Position numbers and translations under genes: made by a program
The notes under the pieces: generated by a model
What the model saw: the letters and a program-made list of their open reading frames with translations, nothing else
Told to the model about the DNA's origin: nothing
The model's database searches: none
Part shown: positions 7,700 to 16,275 of the stretch, one piece after another
How the letters are laid out: each line of letters starts with the position of its first letter
Numbering within the stretch: position 1 is the first letter of the stretch
Assembly (NCBI GenBank): GCA_021324885.1
Contig: JAJPIF010000017.1
Location: forward strand, 1-64,000
DNA length: 64,000 bases
Direction of reading: 5' to 3'
Source of the DNA: Pseudomonadota bacterium
GTDB taxonomy: Bacteria; Desulfobacterota; Binatia; Binatales; Binataceae

Positions 7700-7879
7700 T
7701 CAGTCCGCCAGCACCCTTACGCTGCACTCGCGATGCTCGCGGCCGAACTGCTTGACTTCGTGCTCGACGGCGCCGTTGGCCGCCAGATTGTCGTCGAGCA
7801 TCAGCCGCTTGGCGCTGGTGGGATCGATGCCGTCGGCTTCGATGGACAGGTTGTGATCGTCGCAGCAGATAAACGCCAT
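7700..7879 (-). CDS. Possible 59-residue protein, unknown function
   Basis: ATG at 7879 opens a 59-codon frame ending TGA at 7700. The product (starts MAFICCDDHNLSIEADG, ends HRECSVRVLAD) has a balanced, protein-like composition, three Cys (C5, C6 and one near the C-terminus) and no low-complexity bias, and codon third positions are GC-rich as in neighbouring genes. No Shine-Dalgarno sequence is visible before the ATG. It lies between the initiator tRNA and the thiolase gene, divergent from the latter. Could equally be a decayed gene end. Confidence 0.4.
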   Translation of the reverse strand: MAFICCDDHNLSIEADGIDPTSAKRLMLDDNLAANGAVEHEVKQFGREHRECSVRVLAD

Positions 7880-8073
7880 AAGTTTTTAGAAACGAGACAA
7901 GAGAAATGAGAAAAGAGAGCGGTCCTCCAGCTTTTCTCGGGTTTCGCTCCTCGCCGCTGCCTCCTTGTGCTTGATGCCTGAAGCTTAACGCAACGCCGCG
8001 ATGGTGTCATCGACCGATCTATACACGCGCGGCCGCGTTTTGTGGTAGTCGATGGGGAAGAAGGAGTTTCGCA

Positions 8074-9231
8074 ATGAGTCTTAAGGGCAAGGCCGCGGCG
8101 ATTGGTATCGGCGAACTCAAGCCCTACCGCGAACCGACCGACGCTACCGCGCTCGATCTGATGGCGGCGGTGGCGGCTGAGGCGATCGCGGACGCGGGAC
8201 TGGAAAAAAAGGACATTGACGGCTTGCTGGTCGGGATGGCCAGTGCGGATCCCGGGATGATCTATCCCTCCGCGATCGGCGAGATGTTCGACCTGCGCCC
8301 GCGGATGCTCAACGTGCTCGATATCGGCGGAGCCAGCGGCGCGGGCATGATCTGGCGGGCCGCCGCCGCGATCGACGCCGGGATGTGCAACGCGGTCCTG
8401 TGCCTGACCGCCGACCTCAACCGCCTGGGCCGCCGGCGCCCGCCGATGATCTCCCTGATGTACGAATTCGAGGCACCCTACGGCGCGATTGGCGCCAATT
8501 GCGGGTATGCCTTGATCGCACAGCGCCATATGGCGAAGTACGGCACCAGGCCCGAGCAGATGGCCAAAATTGCCGTCGATCAGCGCACCAACGCCCTGGC
8601 CAATCCGCTGGCCTTCTTCAATGACAGCCCGCTTACGATCGATGAGGTGCTGAACTCGCGCTACATCTGCGAACCGCTGCATCTGTTCGAGATCGTCAGC
8701 CCGATGAGCGGAGGCGCCGCGGTGGTGGTTGCCTCACCCGAGATCGCTCTGCGCTCCAAGCATCCCCCGGTCTGGCTGATCGGCGCAGGCGAAGGTTCCG
8801 ATCGCTCCTCGGTCACCTATGCGCCGGAAATCACCGAGTCCGCCGTCAAAGGTGCCGCCGAAACCGCGTTCAAAATGGCCGGAGTGGAGCGCAAGGATAT
8901 CGACCTGGTCTGTCCCTACGATTGCTACACGATTACGGTGCTGGTCACGTTGGAGGACGCGGGCTTCTGCAAAAAAGGACAGGGAGGTCCCTTTGTGATG
9001 GACCACGACCTGACTTACGCTGGTGACTTTCCCTGCAATACGCACGGCGGCCAACTTTCCTTCGGCCAGCCGGGACTGGCCGGCGGAATGAGCCACGTCA
9101 CCGAGGGAATCCGCCAACTGATGGGCCGGGGCGAGGACCGCCAGGTAAAAAATGCCCGCCTCGCATACGTCAACGGCAATGGCGGAATTATGAGCGAGCA
9201 GGTAAGCCTGATCCTGGAGCGGCTGTCATGA
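8074..9231 (+). CDS. Thiolase-like protein (SCP-x/Ltp2-type), probable aldolase or acyl-CoA-acting enzyme
   Basis: 385 residues with AAGGAG 7 bases before ATG. The fold is recognisable as thiolase (LDLMAAVAAEAIADAG, FEIVSPMSGGAAVVV, NTHGGQLSFGQPGLAGG, YVNGNGG). The segment that normally holds the nucleophilic Cys reads DIGGASGAGM, with no Cys, so classical thiolysis is unlikely. Thiolase-like proteins lacking this Cys and paired with a DUF35 protein include Ltp2, a retro-aldolase of steroid side-chain degradation, and that is the best functional analogue. The next gene, a DUF35 protein, starts inside its stop (ATGA), which strongly supports a two-subunit complex. Confidence 0.85.
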   Translation: MSLKGKAAAIGIGELKPYREPTDATALDLMAAVAAEAIADAGLEKKDIDGLLVGMASADPGMIYPSAIGEMFDLRPRMLNVLDIGGASGAGMIWRAAAAIDAGMCNAVLCLTADLNRLGRRRPPMISLMYEFEAPYGAIGANCGYALIAQRHMAKYGTRPEQMAKIAVDQRTNALANPLAFFNDSPLTIDEVLNSRYICEPLHLFEIVSPMSGGAAVVVASPEIALRSKHPPVWLIGAGEGSDRSSVTYAPEITESAVKGAAETAFKMAGVERKDIDLVCPYDCYTITVLVTLEDAGFCKKGQGGPFVMDHDLTYAGDFPCNTHGGQLSFGQPGLAGGMSHVTEGIRQLMGRGEDRQVKNARLAYVNGNGGIMSEQVSLILERLS

Positions 9232-9632
9232 GTGAATACATCAAGCCCCTACCGCAGCCGAGCAAGACCAGCCAGCCCTTCTGGGACGCCGCCAAACGTC
9301 ATGAGCTGATGCTGCAGCGGTGCGAGGCGTGCCATCGCTTCATCTATTATCCGCGCGCCCGCTGCCCGCATTGCTTCTCCGATCGCCTGCTATGGCGCAA
9401 ATGCAGCGGCAAGGGCAAGCTTTACAGCTTCACCGTCGTCCATCGACCGTCAACCCGCCTGTTCGCCGACGGGCCCTATATCCTGGCAATCGTCGAACTC
9501 GAAGAAGGCCCGCGCCTGACCACCAACATCGTGGCACCGGCCGAAAAGCTCAAGGTGGACATGCCGGTGACGGTCTATTTCGACGACGTCACGCCGGAGA
9601 GAACTTTGGTCAAGTTCAAGCCGGCAGAATAG
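9228..9632 (+). CDS. Zn-ribbon/OB-fold protein (DUF35), partner of thiolase-like subunit
   Basis: 134 residues. A rubredoxin-like zinc ribbon has two Cys pairs (CEACHRFIYYPRARCPHC, residues about 29-46) followed by an OB-fold acyl-CoA-associated domain (GKGKLYSFTVVHRP, YILAIVELEEGPRLTTNIV). DUF35 proteins act as obligate small partners of thiolase-like or HMG-CoA-synthase-like subunits. The 4-base ATGA overlap with the thiolase gene implies translational coupling and equal stoichiometry. Confidence 0.93.
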   Translation: MSEYIKPLPQPSKTSQPFWDAAKRHELMLQRCEACHRFIYYPRARCPHCFSDRLLWRKCSGKGKLYSFTVVHRPSTRLFADGPYILAIVELEEGPRLTTNIVAPAEKLKVDMPVTVYFDDVTPERTLVKFKPAE

Positions 9633-9672
9633 ACCGAAGGAGAACGGGTGTCTTCCTTTCACGCCTCACTGC

Positions 9673-10035
9673 TCAACTCTCCTTTACCTCCTCGAAGCGG
9701 ACGTGATCTCCGACATTGGTTGAGGTCCTTTGTGCGGCGCCGGATTCGATTTCCAGGACGCTGCGGGCGCCCAGGACCGGCGTGGTGAGGCGCCATGGTT
9801 TGACGTCGGCCACGATCCGCACGACGCGCCCGGCGCGATCCAGAAAGACGAGGTCAAGCGGGAAGCGCATAAACAGAGTGTGAATCCACATAAGCGGGAT
9901 GAGCGGTCCGGCGCCGATCAGCAATCCCTCGCCCGGTTCCAGAGCTTTTCTGCCGATCAGACCCTTGCCGCGCTCCAGGCTCCCCAGAGCTTCCTGCACA
10001 TTGGCGCACAATACGCTACCACGTGTCACATTCAT
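9673..10035 (-). CDS. DUF192 family protein
   Basis: With start ATG 10035 the protein has 120 residues beginning MNVTRGSVLCANV, matching the usual DUF192 beginning; the frame stays open to a TTG at 10083 with an ATG at 10047 as alternatives. Conserved features are RGKGLIGRKALEPGEGLLI, WIHTLFMRFPLDLVFLD and the C-terminal VLEIESG. Family members are small beta-barrel proteins of unsettled function, often exported; this copy has no signal peptide with the chosen start. It converges on the thiolase/DUF35 operon. Confidence 0.85.
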   Translation of the reverse strand: MNVTRGSVLCANVQEALGSLERGKGLIGRKALEPGEGLLIGAGPLIPLMWIHTLFMRFPLDLVFLDRAGRVVRIVADVKPWRLTTPVLGARSVLEIESGAAQRTSTNVGDHVRFEEVKES

Positions 10036-10255
10036 TGCCCGTCGCATACGGGAAAAGTGCACGAAATCCGTTCCCCTTTGCAACGTGAATCGACGGTCCC
10101 GGACGCCAACGCCGGCGAAGCAGCCGTTAATCGCGCGGCCACGGCTTGATCTGCCCTTGCCTGCACCGATATTAAGGTACGTGGCCGCCTGGATGTTTTC
10201 ATAGGCAATATGGCGTGGAAACTTCCATCATTTGCGGCGGTTCGGAGGTATGGCG

Positions 10256-10996
10256 GTGAAACGTTGTTCGGCTTTCCTGATTGCGATTGTGTTTGCCTGC
10301 GTTTGTACCGCCGGGGGAACAGCCAGCGCTCAGGTTAATGTGACGGTCACTTCAACGGTCGCGATCACTGTGGCCGCCGGCTCCAGTATCTCGAATGCGG
10401 GTTCGTTTACCGTAACCAACAGCAGCGGCGCCAACATCACGATCAGTTCGATCAATATTTCCGCCACCAGCCCTGGCATCTTTTCCTCGATGACTCTGAC
10501 CGGGCAGGTGCCCGGATCGTCCTCTATCGCCGCACCCAGTTCCCCCAATCCTCCCTCGGGATCCAACACCTTTGATTTTTCCGCGCTTCCGGTGCTGCTC
10601 AACGGCGAAAGCGCCACCTTCACCTTGTCCGCGGTCGCTTCCAACACTCCGGCTCCAACACCCACGCCCGCCTCCAGCTCTCTGGACCGCCATCGAGGGC
10701 GGATGGTCTATGCCGCCATGGGCTCGCCGTCGCTATCCGGGCAGCCGCAAATGCCCGCGCTGTTCGTCGCCGGGTTGATGCTGGCGCTCCTGCTGATGAC
10801 GGGGAAGCTGCGGCGCCGTCACCTGGTCGTGATGGCGATGGGACTGGTCCTTGCCGCCACCGAACTGGGATGCGGCAATATGACAAATTCGGGAGTGACC
10901 GGCACTTCGACGCAGGTCGTCCAAACCATCACCGTCAGCTCCGGCGGCGCCCCCACGGGTTTGCCGGCCTCGCTCGGATCAATCACCGTCCAGTAA
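10256..10996 (+). CDS. Secreted Ser/Thr-rich beta protein with a C-terminal membrane segment, unknown function
   Basis: 246 residues from GTG 10256, chosen because GGAGG at 10244-10248 is 7 bases upstream, while the ATG at 10250 would leave only one base. A signal peptide (SAFLIAIVFACVCTAGGTASA) is followed by about 110 residues of Thr/Ser/Val-rich, Ig-like beta sequence, a Pro/Thr linker, then a hydrophobic helix with basic stop (LFVAGLMLALLLMTGKLRRR). Straight after this comes a second hydrophobic stretch ending LAATELGCGN, which resembles a lipobox in the middle of a protein. The tail is again Thr/Gly-rich beta sequence. The layout suggests a fused or rearranged surface protein; no family assigned. 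Confidence 0.6.
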   Translation: MKRCSAFLIAIVFACVCTAGGTASAQVNVTVTSTVAITVAAGSSISNAGSFTVTNSSGANITISSINISATSPGIFSSMTLTGQVPGSSSIAAPSSPNPPSGSNTFDFSALPVLLNGESATFTLSAVASNTPAPTPTPASSSLDRHRGRMVYAAMGSPSLSGQPQMPALFVAGLMLALLLMTGKLRRRHLVVMAMGLVLAATELGCGNMTNSGVTGTSTQVVQTITVSSGGAPTGLPASLGSITVQ

Positions 10997-11009
10997 GCTT
11001 GCTGCTGTT

Positions 11010-11456
11010 TTACTCGCTGAGCAAGTCCGCTAGAACCTGGGCGGCATGAATGCGCGGGTCGACCTGCGGATAAGCGCGAAGTATCTTACCCTGCTCGTCG
11101 ATCACGTAGCTGATACGTTGCGCGTACGCCGCTTTGGGACTGTCGCAGGCGCCGTAGGCCAGCCCGACGCGGCGTTCAGAATCGGAGAGCAGAGCAAAAG
11201 GAAAACCAAACTTGTCGGCAAAGGCGGCATTGTCCTCGACCGTGTCGAAACTGACCCCGATCACCGTGATATCGTTTTCCTTGTAGTAATCGTAATTGTC
11301 CCTGATACTGCAGCCCTCGGCCGTACATCCCGGCGTGCCGGCCTGAGGATAGAACCAGAGCAGAACCTTGTGGCCGCGCAGGGCCGAAAGAGTCACGGCA
11401 TTGCCGTGATGGTCGGTGAGGGTGAAGTCAGGCGCAACATCGCCGGGCTTGAGCAT
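11010..11456 (-). CDS. bcp: Peroxiredoxin, Bcp/PrxQ type
   Basis: 148 residues with the thioredoxin-fold peroxiredoxin pattern: PDFTLTDHHG, WFYPQAGTPGCTAEGC with peroxidatic C44 and, five residues on, C49 as the likely resolving Cys of the PrxQ type, and GVSFDTVEDNAAFADKFGFPFALLSD. Reduces hydroperoxides in the cytoplasm using thioredoxin; a thioredoxin gene is present at 62.6 kb. Converges on the secreted protein gene 13 bases away. Confidence 0.95.
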   Translation of the reverse strand: MLKPGDVAPDFTLTDHHGNAVTLSALRGHKVLLWFYPQAGTPGCTAEGCSIRDNYDYYKENDITVIGVSFDTVEDNAAFADKFGFPFALLSDSERRVGLAYGACDSPKAAYAQRISYVIDEQGKILRAYPQVDPRIHAAQVLADLLSE

Positions 11457-11528
11457 AAGGGCTTCCTCCCGTGACTAAACCATAACCTGGCGGCGGCCAG
11501 GCCGGGAAGACGCGATGGAATCAGGCGG

Positions 11529-13052
11529 GTGCGGTCTGGTAAGTTTGCAGCGGTGAATCGTCAGGGCGAATTGAATTTTACCTCACCTGCGGAGCCGCCC
11601 AAGGCGCTCAGCGTCAGCGCGCTGGTGCGGATGGTGCGGGATAGCCTTGAGCTTAACCTGGACGAATACTGGGTGGTGGGCGAGGCATCCAACGTGCGGA
11701 TTGTCCCCGCGGGCCACCTGTACATGACTTTGAAGGACGCCCGCAGTTCGATTCCGGTGGTAATGTTCCGCAGCGCATTGCAGCGCCAGCGCATGCGCGT
11801 TGACGACGGCTTGCAGGTGCTGGTGCGCGGCCGGGTGAGCCTGTACGAGGCCCGCGGCATCCTCCAGTTTTATGCCGAAGAGATCCAGCCGCGCGGGCTG
11901 GGCGCTCTGCAACTGGCCTTCGAGCAACTCAAGCAGCGTCTGGCGGCGGAAGGCCTGTTCGACGCTGTGCACAAGCGTCCAATCCCGTTTCTGCCGCGCA
12001 CCGTGGGGATCGTCACCGCGCTGGGCGGCGCCGCCTTGCGCGACATGCTCTCGATCATGCTGGCACGCAATGCCAACGTGCATGTTTTGATTCGTCCGGC
12101 CAGGGTGCAGGGCGCGGGGGCGGCATTTGATGTTGCCCAGGCGCTGGACGAACTGAACCGCGACGGCCGCTGCGAGGTGATCATCATCGGCCGGGGCGGC
12201 GGCTCGCTCGAGGATTTGTGGGCTTTCAACGAGGAAATCGTCGCGCGGGCGATCCGGCGCTCTAAAATTCCGATCATCTCCGCGGTCGGCCACGAGATCG
12301 ACTATACCATTGCCGATTTCGCTGCCGACCTGCGCGCACCAACGCCCACCGCCGCTGGTCATTTGGTTATGCCCAGCAAGCTCGAGCTGAAGCAGCGCCT
12401 TGAAGAAACCGCGGCCGCCCTGACTGGTGCGATCCGTGGCGTCCTCGCCGCCCGCCGCAAGGAGCTCGGCCAGCTTGCGCGCCGGGTCAGGAACCCCGCC
12501 GTCCAACTGCGCCAGCATCGGCAGCGCCTTGACGAATGCGCGGCGGCCTTGAACGCGGCGATGACTCGGGCGGCGCTGCATCGGCGGCGCATGGTAACCC
12601 ATCTGGCGCAGCGGATTCGTCCTCCGTTCCATATCGCCCGCGAAATCCGGATTCGCGCCGCCCGCGCCGCCCTGCATCTGGCGCGCGGACTAGCCGGCCA
12701 GGTCCAGCACCGTCGCGTGCGCGCCGCACGCCTGGCCGCCCAACTCGGCCGGGCTGCCCTGCGCCAGCGCGCCGGCAGTTATCGCCGCGAGTTGGAGAAC
12801 CAAAGCGCAGGTCTGGAGCGCGCGATGCGGCGGGTGTTGGAGATTCGACGTCACCAACTGGCGCAGCTTGCGGCTCAGTTGGATTCGCTCTCACCGCTCA
12901 AGGTGCTTGAGCGCGGATACGCGGTGGCGATCAACGCCCGCGATGGCCGCGTAGTCACCGACGCAGCCACGGTCGAAATCGGTGACCAGTTGGAAGTCAG
13001 GGTCAAGCGCGGGCGCATCTATGCACTGACGCGGGCGCGGGAGACGGATTAA
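11529..13052 (+). CDS. xseA: Exodeoxyribonuclease VII large subunit
   Basis: 507 residues. N-terminal OB-fold (LSVSALVRMVRDSLELNLDEYWVVGEASNV, GHLYMTLKD), the catalytic core (TVGIVTALGGAALRDML, IIIGRGGGSLEDLWAFNEEIVARAI, PIISAVGHEIDYTIADFAADLRAPTPTAA) and a long Arg/Ala-rich coiled-coil C-terminal region ending with the conserved SPLKVLERGYAV motif. Degrades single-stranded DNA to oligonucleotides with XseB. The GTG start at 11529 has no good SD; a second GTG at 11553 is an alternative. xseB follows after 3 bases. Confidence 0.96.
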   Translation: MRSGKFAAVNRQGELNFTSPAEPPKALSVSALVRMVRDSLELNLDEYWVVGEASNVRIVPAGHLYMTLKDARSSIPVVMFRSALQRQRMRVDDGLQVLVRGRVSLYEARGILQFYAEEIQPRGLGALQLAFEQLKQRLAAEGLFDAVHKRPIPFLPRTVGIVTALGGAALRDMLSIMLARNANVHVLIRPARVQGAGAAFDVAQALDELNRDGRCEVIIIGRGGGSLEDLWAFNEEIVARAIRRSKIPIISAVGHEIDYTIADFAADLRAPTPTAAGHLVMPSKLELKQRLEETAAALTGAIRGVLAARRKELGQLARRVRNPAVQLRQHRQRLDECAAALNAAMTRAALHRRRMVTHLAQRIRPPFHIAREIRIRAARAALHLARGLAGQVQHRRVRAARLAAQLGRAALRQRAGSYRRELENQSAGLERAMRRVLEIRRHQLAQLAAQLDSLSPLKVLERGYAVAINARDGRVVTDAATVEIGDQLEVRVKRGRIYALTRARETD

Positions 13053-13055
13053 TCG

Positions 13056-13322
13056 ATGGCGGCGGAAGAAAAGAAATTCGAAGACGAACTCAAGGAACTC
13101 GAGGACACGGTGGCCCGGATCGACAGCGGCGAATTGTCGCTGGAAGACTCGATCAAGGCCTTCGAGCACGGCGTCGCGCTGGTACGATCGCTCAATCAGA
13201 AACTCGACGAGGTCGAAAAGAAGATCGAAGTTCTGGTGCGCGACAGCCAGGGCGAGCTCCGTACCACGCCGTACAGAGTCGAGATCAAAAACGGGAACGA
13301 CGAAGAGGAAGGGGCTTCGTAG
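13056..13322 (+). CDS. xseB: Exodeoxyribonuclease VII small subunit
   Basis: 88 residues, predominantly helical: KFEDELKELEDTVARIDSGELSLEDSIKAFEHGVALV is the family hallmark, followed by NQKLDEVEKKIEVLV. Several copies wrap the coiled coil of XseA. The ATG lies 3 bases after the xseA stop, so the two are co-transcribed. The acidic tail (NGNDEEEGAS) is longer than usual. Confidence 0.96.
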   Translation: MAAEEKKFEDELKELEDTVARIDSGELSLEDSIKAFEHGVALVRSLNQKLDEVEKKIEVLVRDSQGELRTTPYRVEIKNGNDEEEGAS

Positions 13323-13496
13323 CGGCGAGCGCGACCAGTTCGCCGCGTCATTTCAGATCGATTCCTGAAAGCCCTCGCCCCGATCTTCCGGCGTGTCGAG
13401 CCGTTTCTTGTACCCAACATCGTTGTGTTATAAGGCGGCTGACTCGGGCCGCGCCGAGGCGGCCGCGATCGCAGGATCCTGCGGGGAGGCCAGGCT

Positions 13497-14570
13497 ATGG
13501 AACTGAGTCTGTTTTTCGAACTCGAAACATCGGATCTGTCCGAAGCTGGCGTCAAGCGCACTTTCGATCATTGCGTAGAGCAGGTCATGCTCGCCGACCG
13601 GCTGGGCTACCGGGCCTGCTGGTTTACCGAGCATCATTTTCTCCCCGGATTTTCCTACAGCTCCTCGCCGGAGCTGGTGCTGGCCCATCTGGCCGCCCGG
13701 ACCAAAAACATCCGCCTCGGCCATGGCATCGTGCTGCTGCCGTTCCGCATCAACCATCCGCTGCGGGTGGCCGAGCGCATCGCGACGCTGGACGTGCTGT
13801 CCAACGGGCGCGTCGAATTCGGCGGCGGGCGCGCGATCTCGGAGTCCGAACTTTCCGGGTTCGAGGTCAATCCCGATGACACCCGACCGCAGTGGGAGGA
13901 ATCGCTGCGGGTGCTGCCCAGAATGTGGACCGAGGAGAGCTTCGGGTATGAAAGTCCGACCTTGAGAATCCCGCAACGCCAGGTCGTGCCCAAGCCGGTG
14001 CAGAAGCCGCATCCGCCGATGTGGGTGGCGGCCACTCAGCCCGCCACGCTGGAATTCGCCGGCAGTCATGGTCTGGGCGTGCTGGGCTTCGGAATCGGGC
14101 AGGGCCAGTCCAATGAATACGTCCGCCTCTACCGCGATCGCATCAAGCAATGCGATCCGATCGGCTCGTTCATCAACAACAAGTTCGCGCTGCTGACCTT
14201 CACGTTGTGTTGCGACACCGACGAGGAAGCGCTCGCCATCCAGGGGCCGAACTTCAGGATGTACAACGAAGCGGTGCGCAATCTGTTCGCGCCCTGGATC
14301 GACGGCAAGCCGCCGCGCTCCTACGAATTTTTTATGAAGCATTGGCTGGAGACCATGTACCTGACTCATTCGGTGCCGGTGTCGGAAATCGTCAAGGCCG
14401 GTGGCGCCTGCATCGGCAGCCCCGAAACCTGTCTCAACGTCATTCAGTACCTGTCCGACGCGGGGGTGGATGAAGCCCTGCTGTTCATGCAGATGTACAC
14501 CACGCCCCACGACAAGATAATGCGCTCGATCCAGTTGATCGCCGACAAGGTGATGCCGAAGCTTAAATGA
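13497..14570 (+). CDS. LLM-class flavin-dependent oxidoreductase (luciferase-like)
   Basis: 357 residues with GGGGAGG about 8 bases before ATG. The luciferase-like TIM barrel is marked by LADRLGYRACWFTEHHF, TKNIRLGHGIVLLPFRINHPLRVAERIATLDVLSNGRVEFG and the C-terminal GSPETCLNVIQYL. The EHHF motif and the HP-x-R-V-AE-x-x segment are typical of FMN-dependent alkanal-monooxygenase-type members rather than the shorter F420-dependent ones, but cofactor choice cannot be settled here. Stands alone between xseAB and an amidohydrolase in the same orientation. Confidence 0.9.
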   Translation: MELSLFFELETSDLSEAGVKRTFDHCVEQVMLADRLGYRACWFTEHHFLPGFSYSSSPELVLAHLAARTKNIRLGHGIVLLPFRINHPLRVAERIATLDVLSNGRVEFGGGRAISESELSGFEVNPDDTRPQWEESLRVLPRMWTEESFGYESPTLRIPQRQVVPKPVQKPHPPMWVAATQPATLEFAGSHGLGVLGFGIGQGQSNEYVRLYRDRIKQCDPIGSFINNKFALLTFTLCCDTDEEALAIQGPNFRMYNEAVRNLFAPWIDGKPPRSYEFFMKHWLETMYLTHSVPVSEIVKAGGACIGSPETCLNVIQYLSDAGVDEALLFMQMYTTPHDKIMRSIQLIADKVMPKLK

Positions 14571-14771
14571 TGAGTTTGAGCCGGTGTGCCGGGCTCGATC
14601 GGAGATTTCGGCCGCGCCGCAGAATTCCTGGTGGGCCGGGCATCCCTGAAATCTGCCGAATAGCCATAACAAGAACCGCTAAGGCGGCGCGCCGCGCGCG
14701 CTTTTGCAGCGTGCCGGCATCGGCTATACGAAAACGAGGAAGCTGCCGCCTACGGTTGCTGGAGGTATGCG

Positions 14772-16160
14772 ATGCGCGTTCAGAGATTTGCGCCAATGAC
14801 CAAGAATTTCCCGACCTTTGACTGCGACGCGCATATCACCGAACCGCCCTGGCTTTGGGACCGGGCCGAAGAACTGCTGAGCGCGCGCGAGTTGCGGGCC
14901 CTGGAAGACACCATGTGGTTCGACGCCGCCAAGCGCCAACTGATCGTCAACGGCAAGGCCGGCATGGGAGCGTTGACCGGCCAATACGGCGGCAGCAAAG
15001 GCAAGCTGGGACTGCTGTCGATCGCCGGTCCCGGTCTCAAGCATGAAATCCAGCGCGCCCTTAACGTCCGCAATCTGAATCGCCAAACCGCCATCACCCG
15101 GGAGCAGGCGACCTACCTCGACCATCGGGGGGCCTACGAGCCCAAGCCGCGCCTGCGCGACATGGACATCCAGGGTATCGACCAGGTCATGATCATTCCC
15201 AGCGACATTGACACCTATCCGTGGCTGCAGAACGACATTGGCGCCAAAGCGATGTGCAGGGCTTATAACGAATGGGCGTACGAGTATTGCCGGGAAAATC
15301 CGGAGCGGCTTTTTTTCGCGGCGTTGCTGCCGCTCCAGAATCCGAAGTTTGCCGCTGACGAAGTATATCGCGTCGCGGACAAGGGATGCCGCGTCGGATT
15401 GATTCGGCCGGTTGACGCGATGGGAAATTACCCGGTCCAGCCCAAGTACGATCCGGTGTGGAGAGCGATGGAGGAAACCGGCGTGGTTTACGGGATGCAT
15501 CCGTTTCCCGCCCTCGGTTCGTCAAAGCCATCCGCTTACACCGAGCAGTATTCCGGCGCGGAGTTCATCGAATGGAGCATCAATTCGTCGCGTCTGCCGC
15601 ACATGTTTCTGACCAACGTGCAGAACTTTCAGGCCGAAGCCGCACTGTGGGTCACGATGGTGCTGATGTCGGGATTCTTTGAGCGGTTTGCAAAAGTCAG
15701 AGCGGCGATCTTCGAAGCTTCATCGACCTGGCTCAGTTTTCTGCTCGACGAGTGCGACAAGGCCTATCGGCTCTACCGCAACGATCGCAAGCGCTACCCG
15801 CTCAAACGGATGCCGAGCGAGACGTTCTTTGCTCATTGCGTGACCGGTTTTGAGGGCGATGAGGCGCCGCCTTCGCGCCTGCCGGACTTTTATGGCGACA
15901 TCCTGGCGTGGTCCTCCGACGTGTACCATCACGACGGCGACGACGCCTGGCGCGCGATCGAGACGATGCGCAAATGCGAGCTGCCGGAGTCCTACCAGGC
16001 CAGATTCCTGGGCGAAAACGCGCGCCGGCTGTACAAGATCGATCCGCCCGCCAAATTTATCCAGGATCGGGTCACCGAGATCGAGCGGCCCGACTGGTGG
16101 CCGACCGAAGAGGAGGTCCGACAGGCGATGCGGCCCGAATCCGCATTGCCGCGTCGCTGA
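14772..16160 (+). CDS. Amidohydrolase-2 family metal-dependent hydrolase/decarboxylase
   Basis: 462 residues. GGAGG lies 6 bases before the ATG at 14772; an ATG at 14767 is out of frame. FDCDAHITEPP provides the first metal ligands (D-x-H), YGMHPFPAL the middle His, and the late WSSDVYHHDGD the terminal Asp region of the PF04909 barrel. These enzymes hydrolyse or decarboxylate aromatic or cyclic acids (the ACMSD/ligW group). Longer than the usual 300-400 residues because of an insertion around residues 40-110. A second, more compact paralogue is at 20963. Confidence 0.88.
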   Translation: MRVQRFAPMTKNFPTFDCDAHITEPPWLWDRAEELLSARELRALEDTMWFDAAKRQLIVNGKAGMGALTGQYGGSKGKLGLLSIAGPGLKHEIQRALNVRNLNRQTAITREQATYLDHRGAYEPKPRLRDMDIQGIDQVMIIPSDIDTYPWLQNDIGAKAMCRAYNEWAYEYCRENPERLFFAALLPLQNPKFAADEVYRVADKGCRVGLIRPVDAMGNYPVQPKYDPVWRAMEETGVVYGMHPFPALGSSKPSAYTEQYSGAEFIEWSINSSRLPHMFLTNVQNFQAEAALWVTMVLMSGFFERFAKVRAAIFEASSTWLSFLLDECDKAYRLYRNDRKRYPLKRMPSETFFAHCVTGFEGDEAPPSRLPDFYGDILAWSSDVYHHDGDDAWRAIETMRKCELPESYQARFLGENARRLYKIDPPAKFIQDRVTEIERPDWWPTEEEVRQAMRPESALPRR

Positions 16161-16275
16161 ATTCTTCTCGCCGCAATTTTTCAATCATTCATCGTCGAGT
16201 TCGGGCCATGGTCCTCACGGCAGCGATGAAACCGCGGTTTCGTGCCTGCTCGCGATTGCGTTATTATGAAACGCG

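Noticed and set aside
7567..7755. Plus-strand frame beginning inside the tRNA
   Set aside because: It is the familiar false peptide read from the complement of an initiator tRNA.
7801..8682. Minus-strand frame antisense to the thiolase-like gene
   Set aside because: Composition typical of a shadow frame, no SD, and the plus-strand gene has clear motifs.
11583..12677. 364-codon frame antisense to xseA
   Set aside because: xseA is unmistakable; the antisense frame has no recognisable domain.
13428..14672. 414-codon frame antisense to the LLM oxidoreductase
   Set aside because: Shadow of a strongly supported gene, includes an implausible N-terminus.
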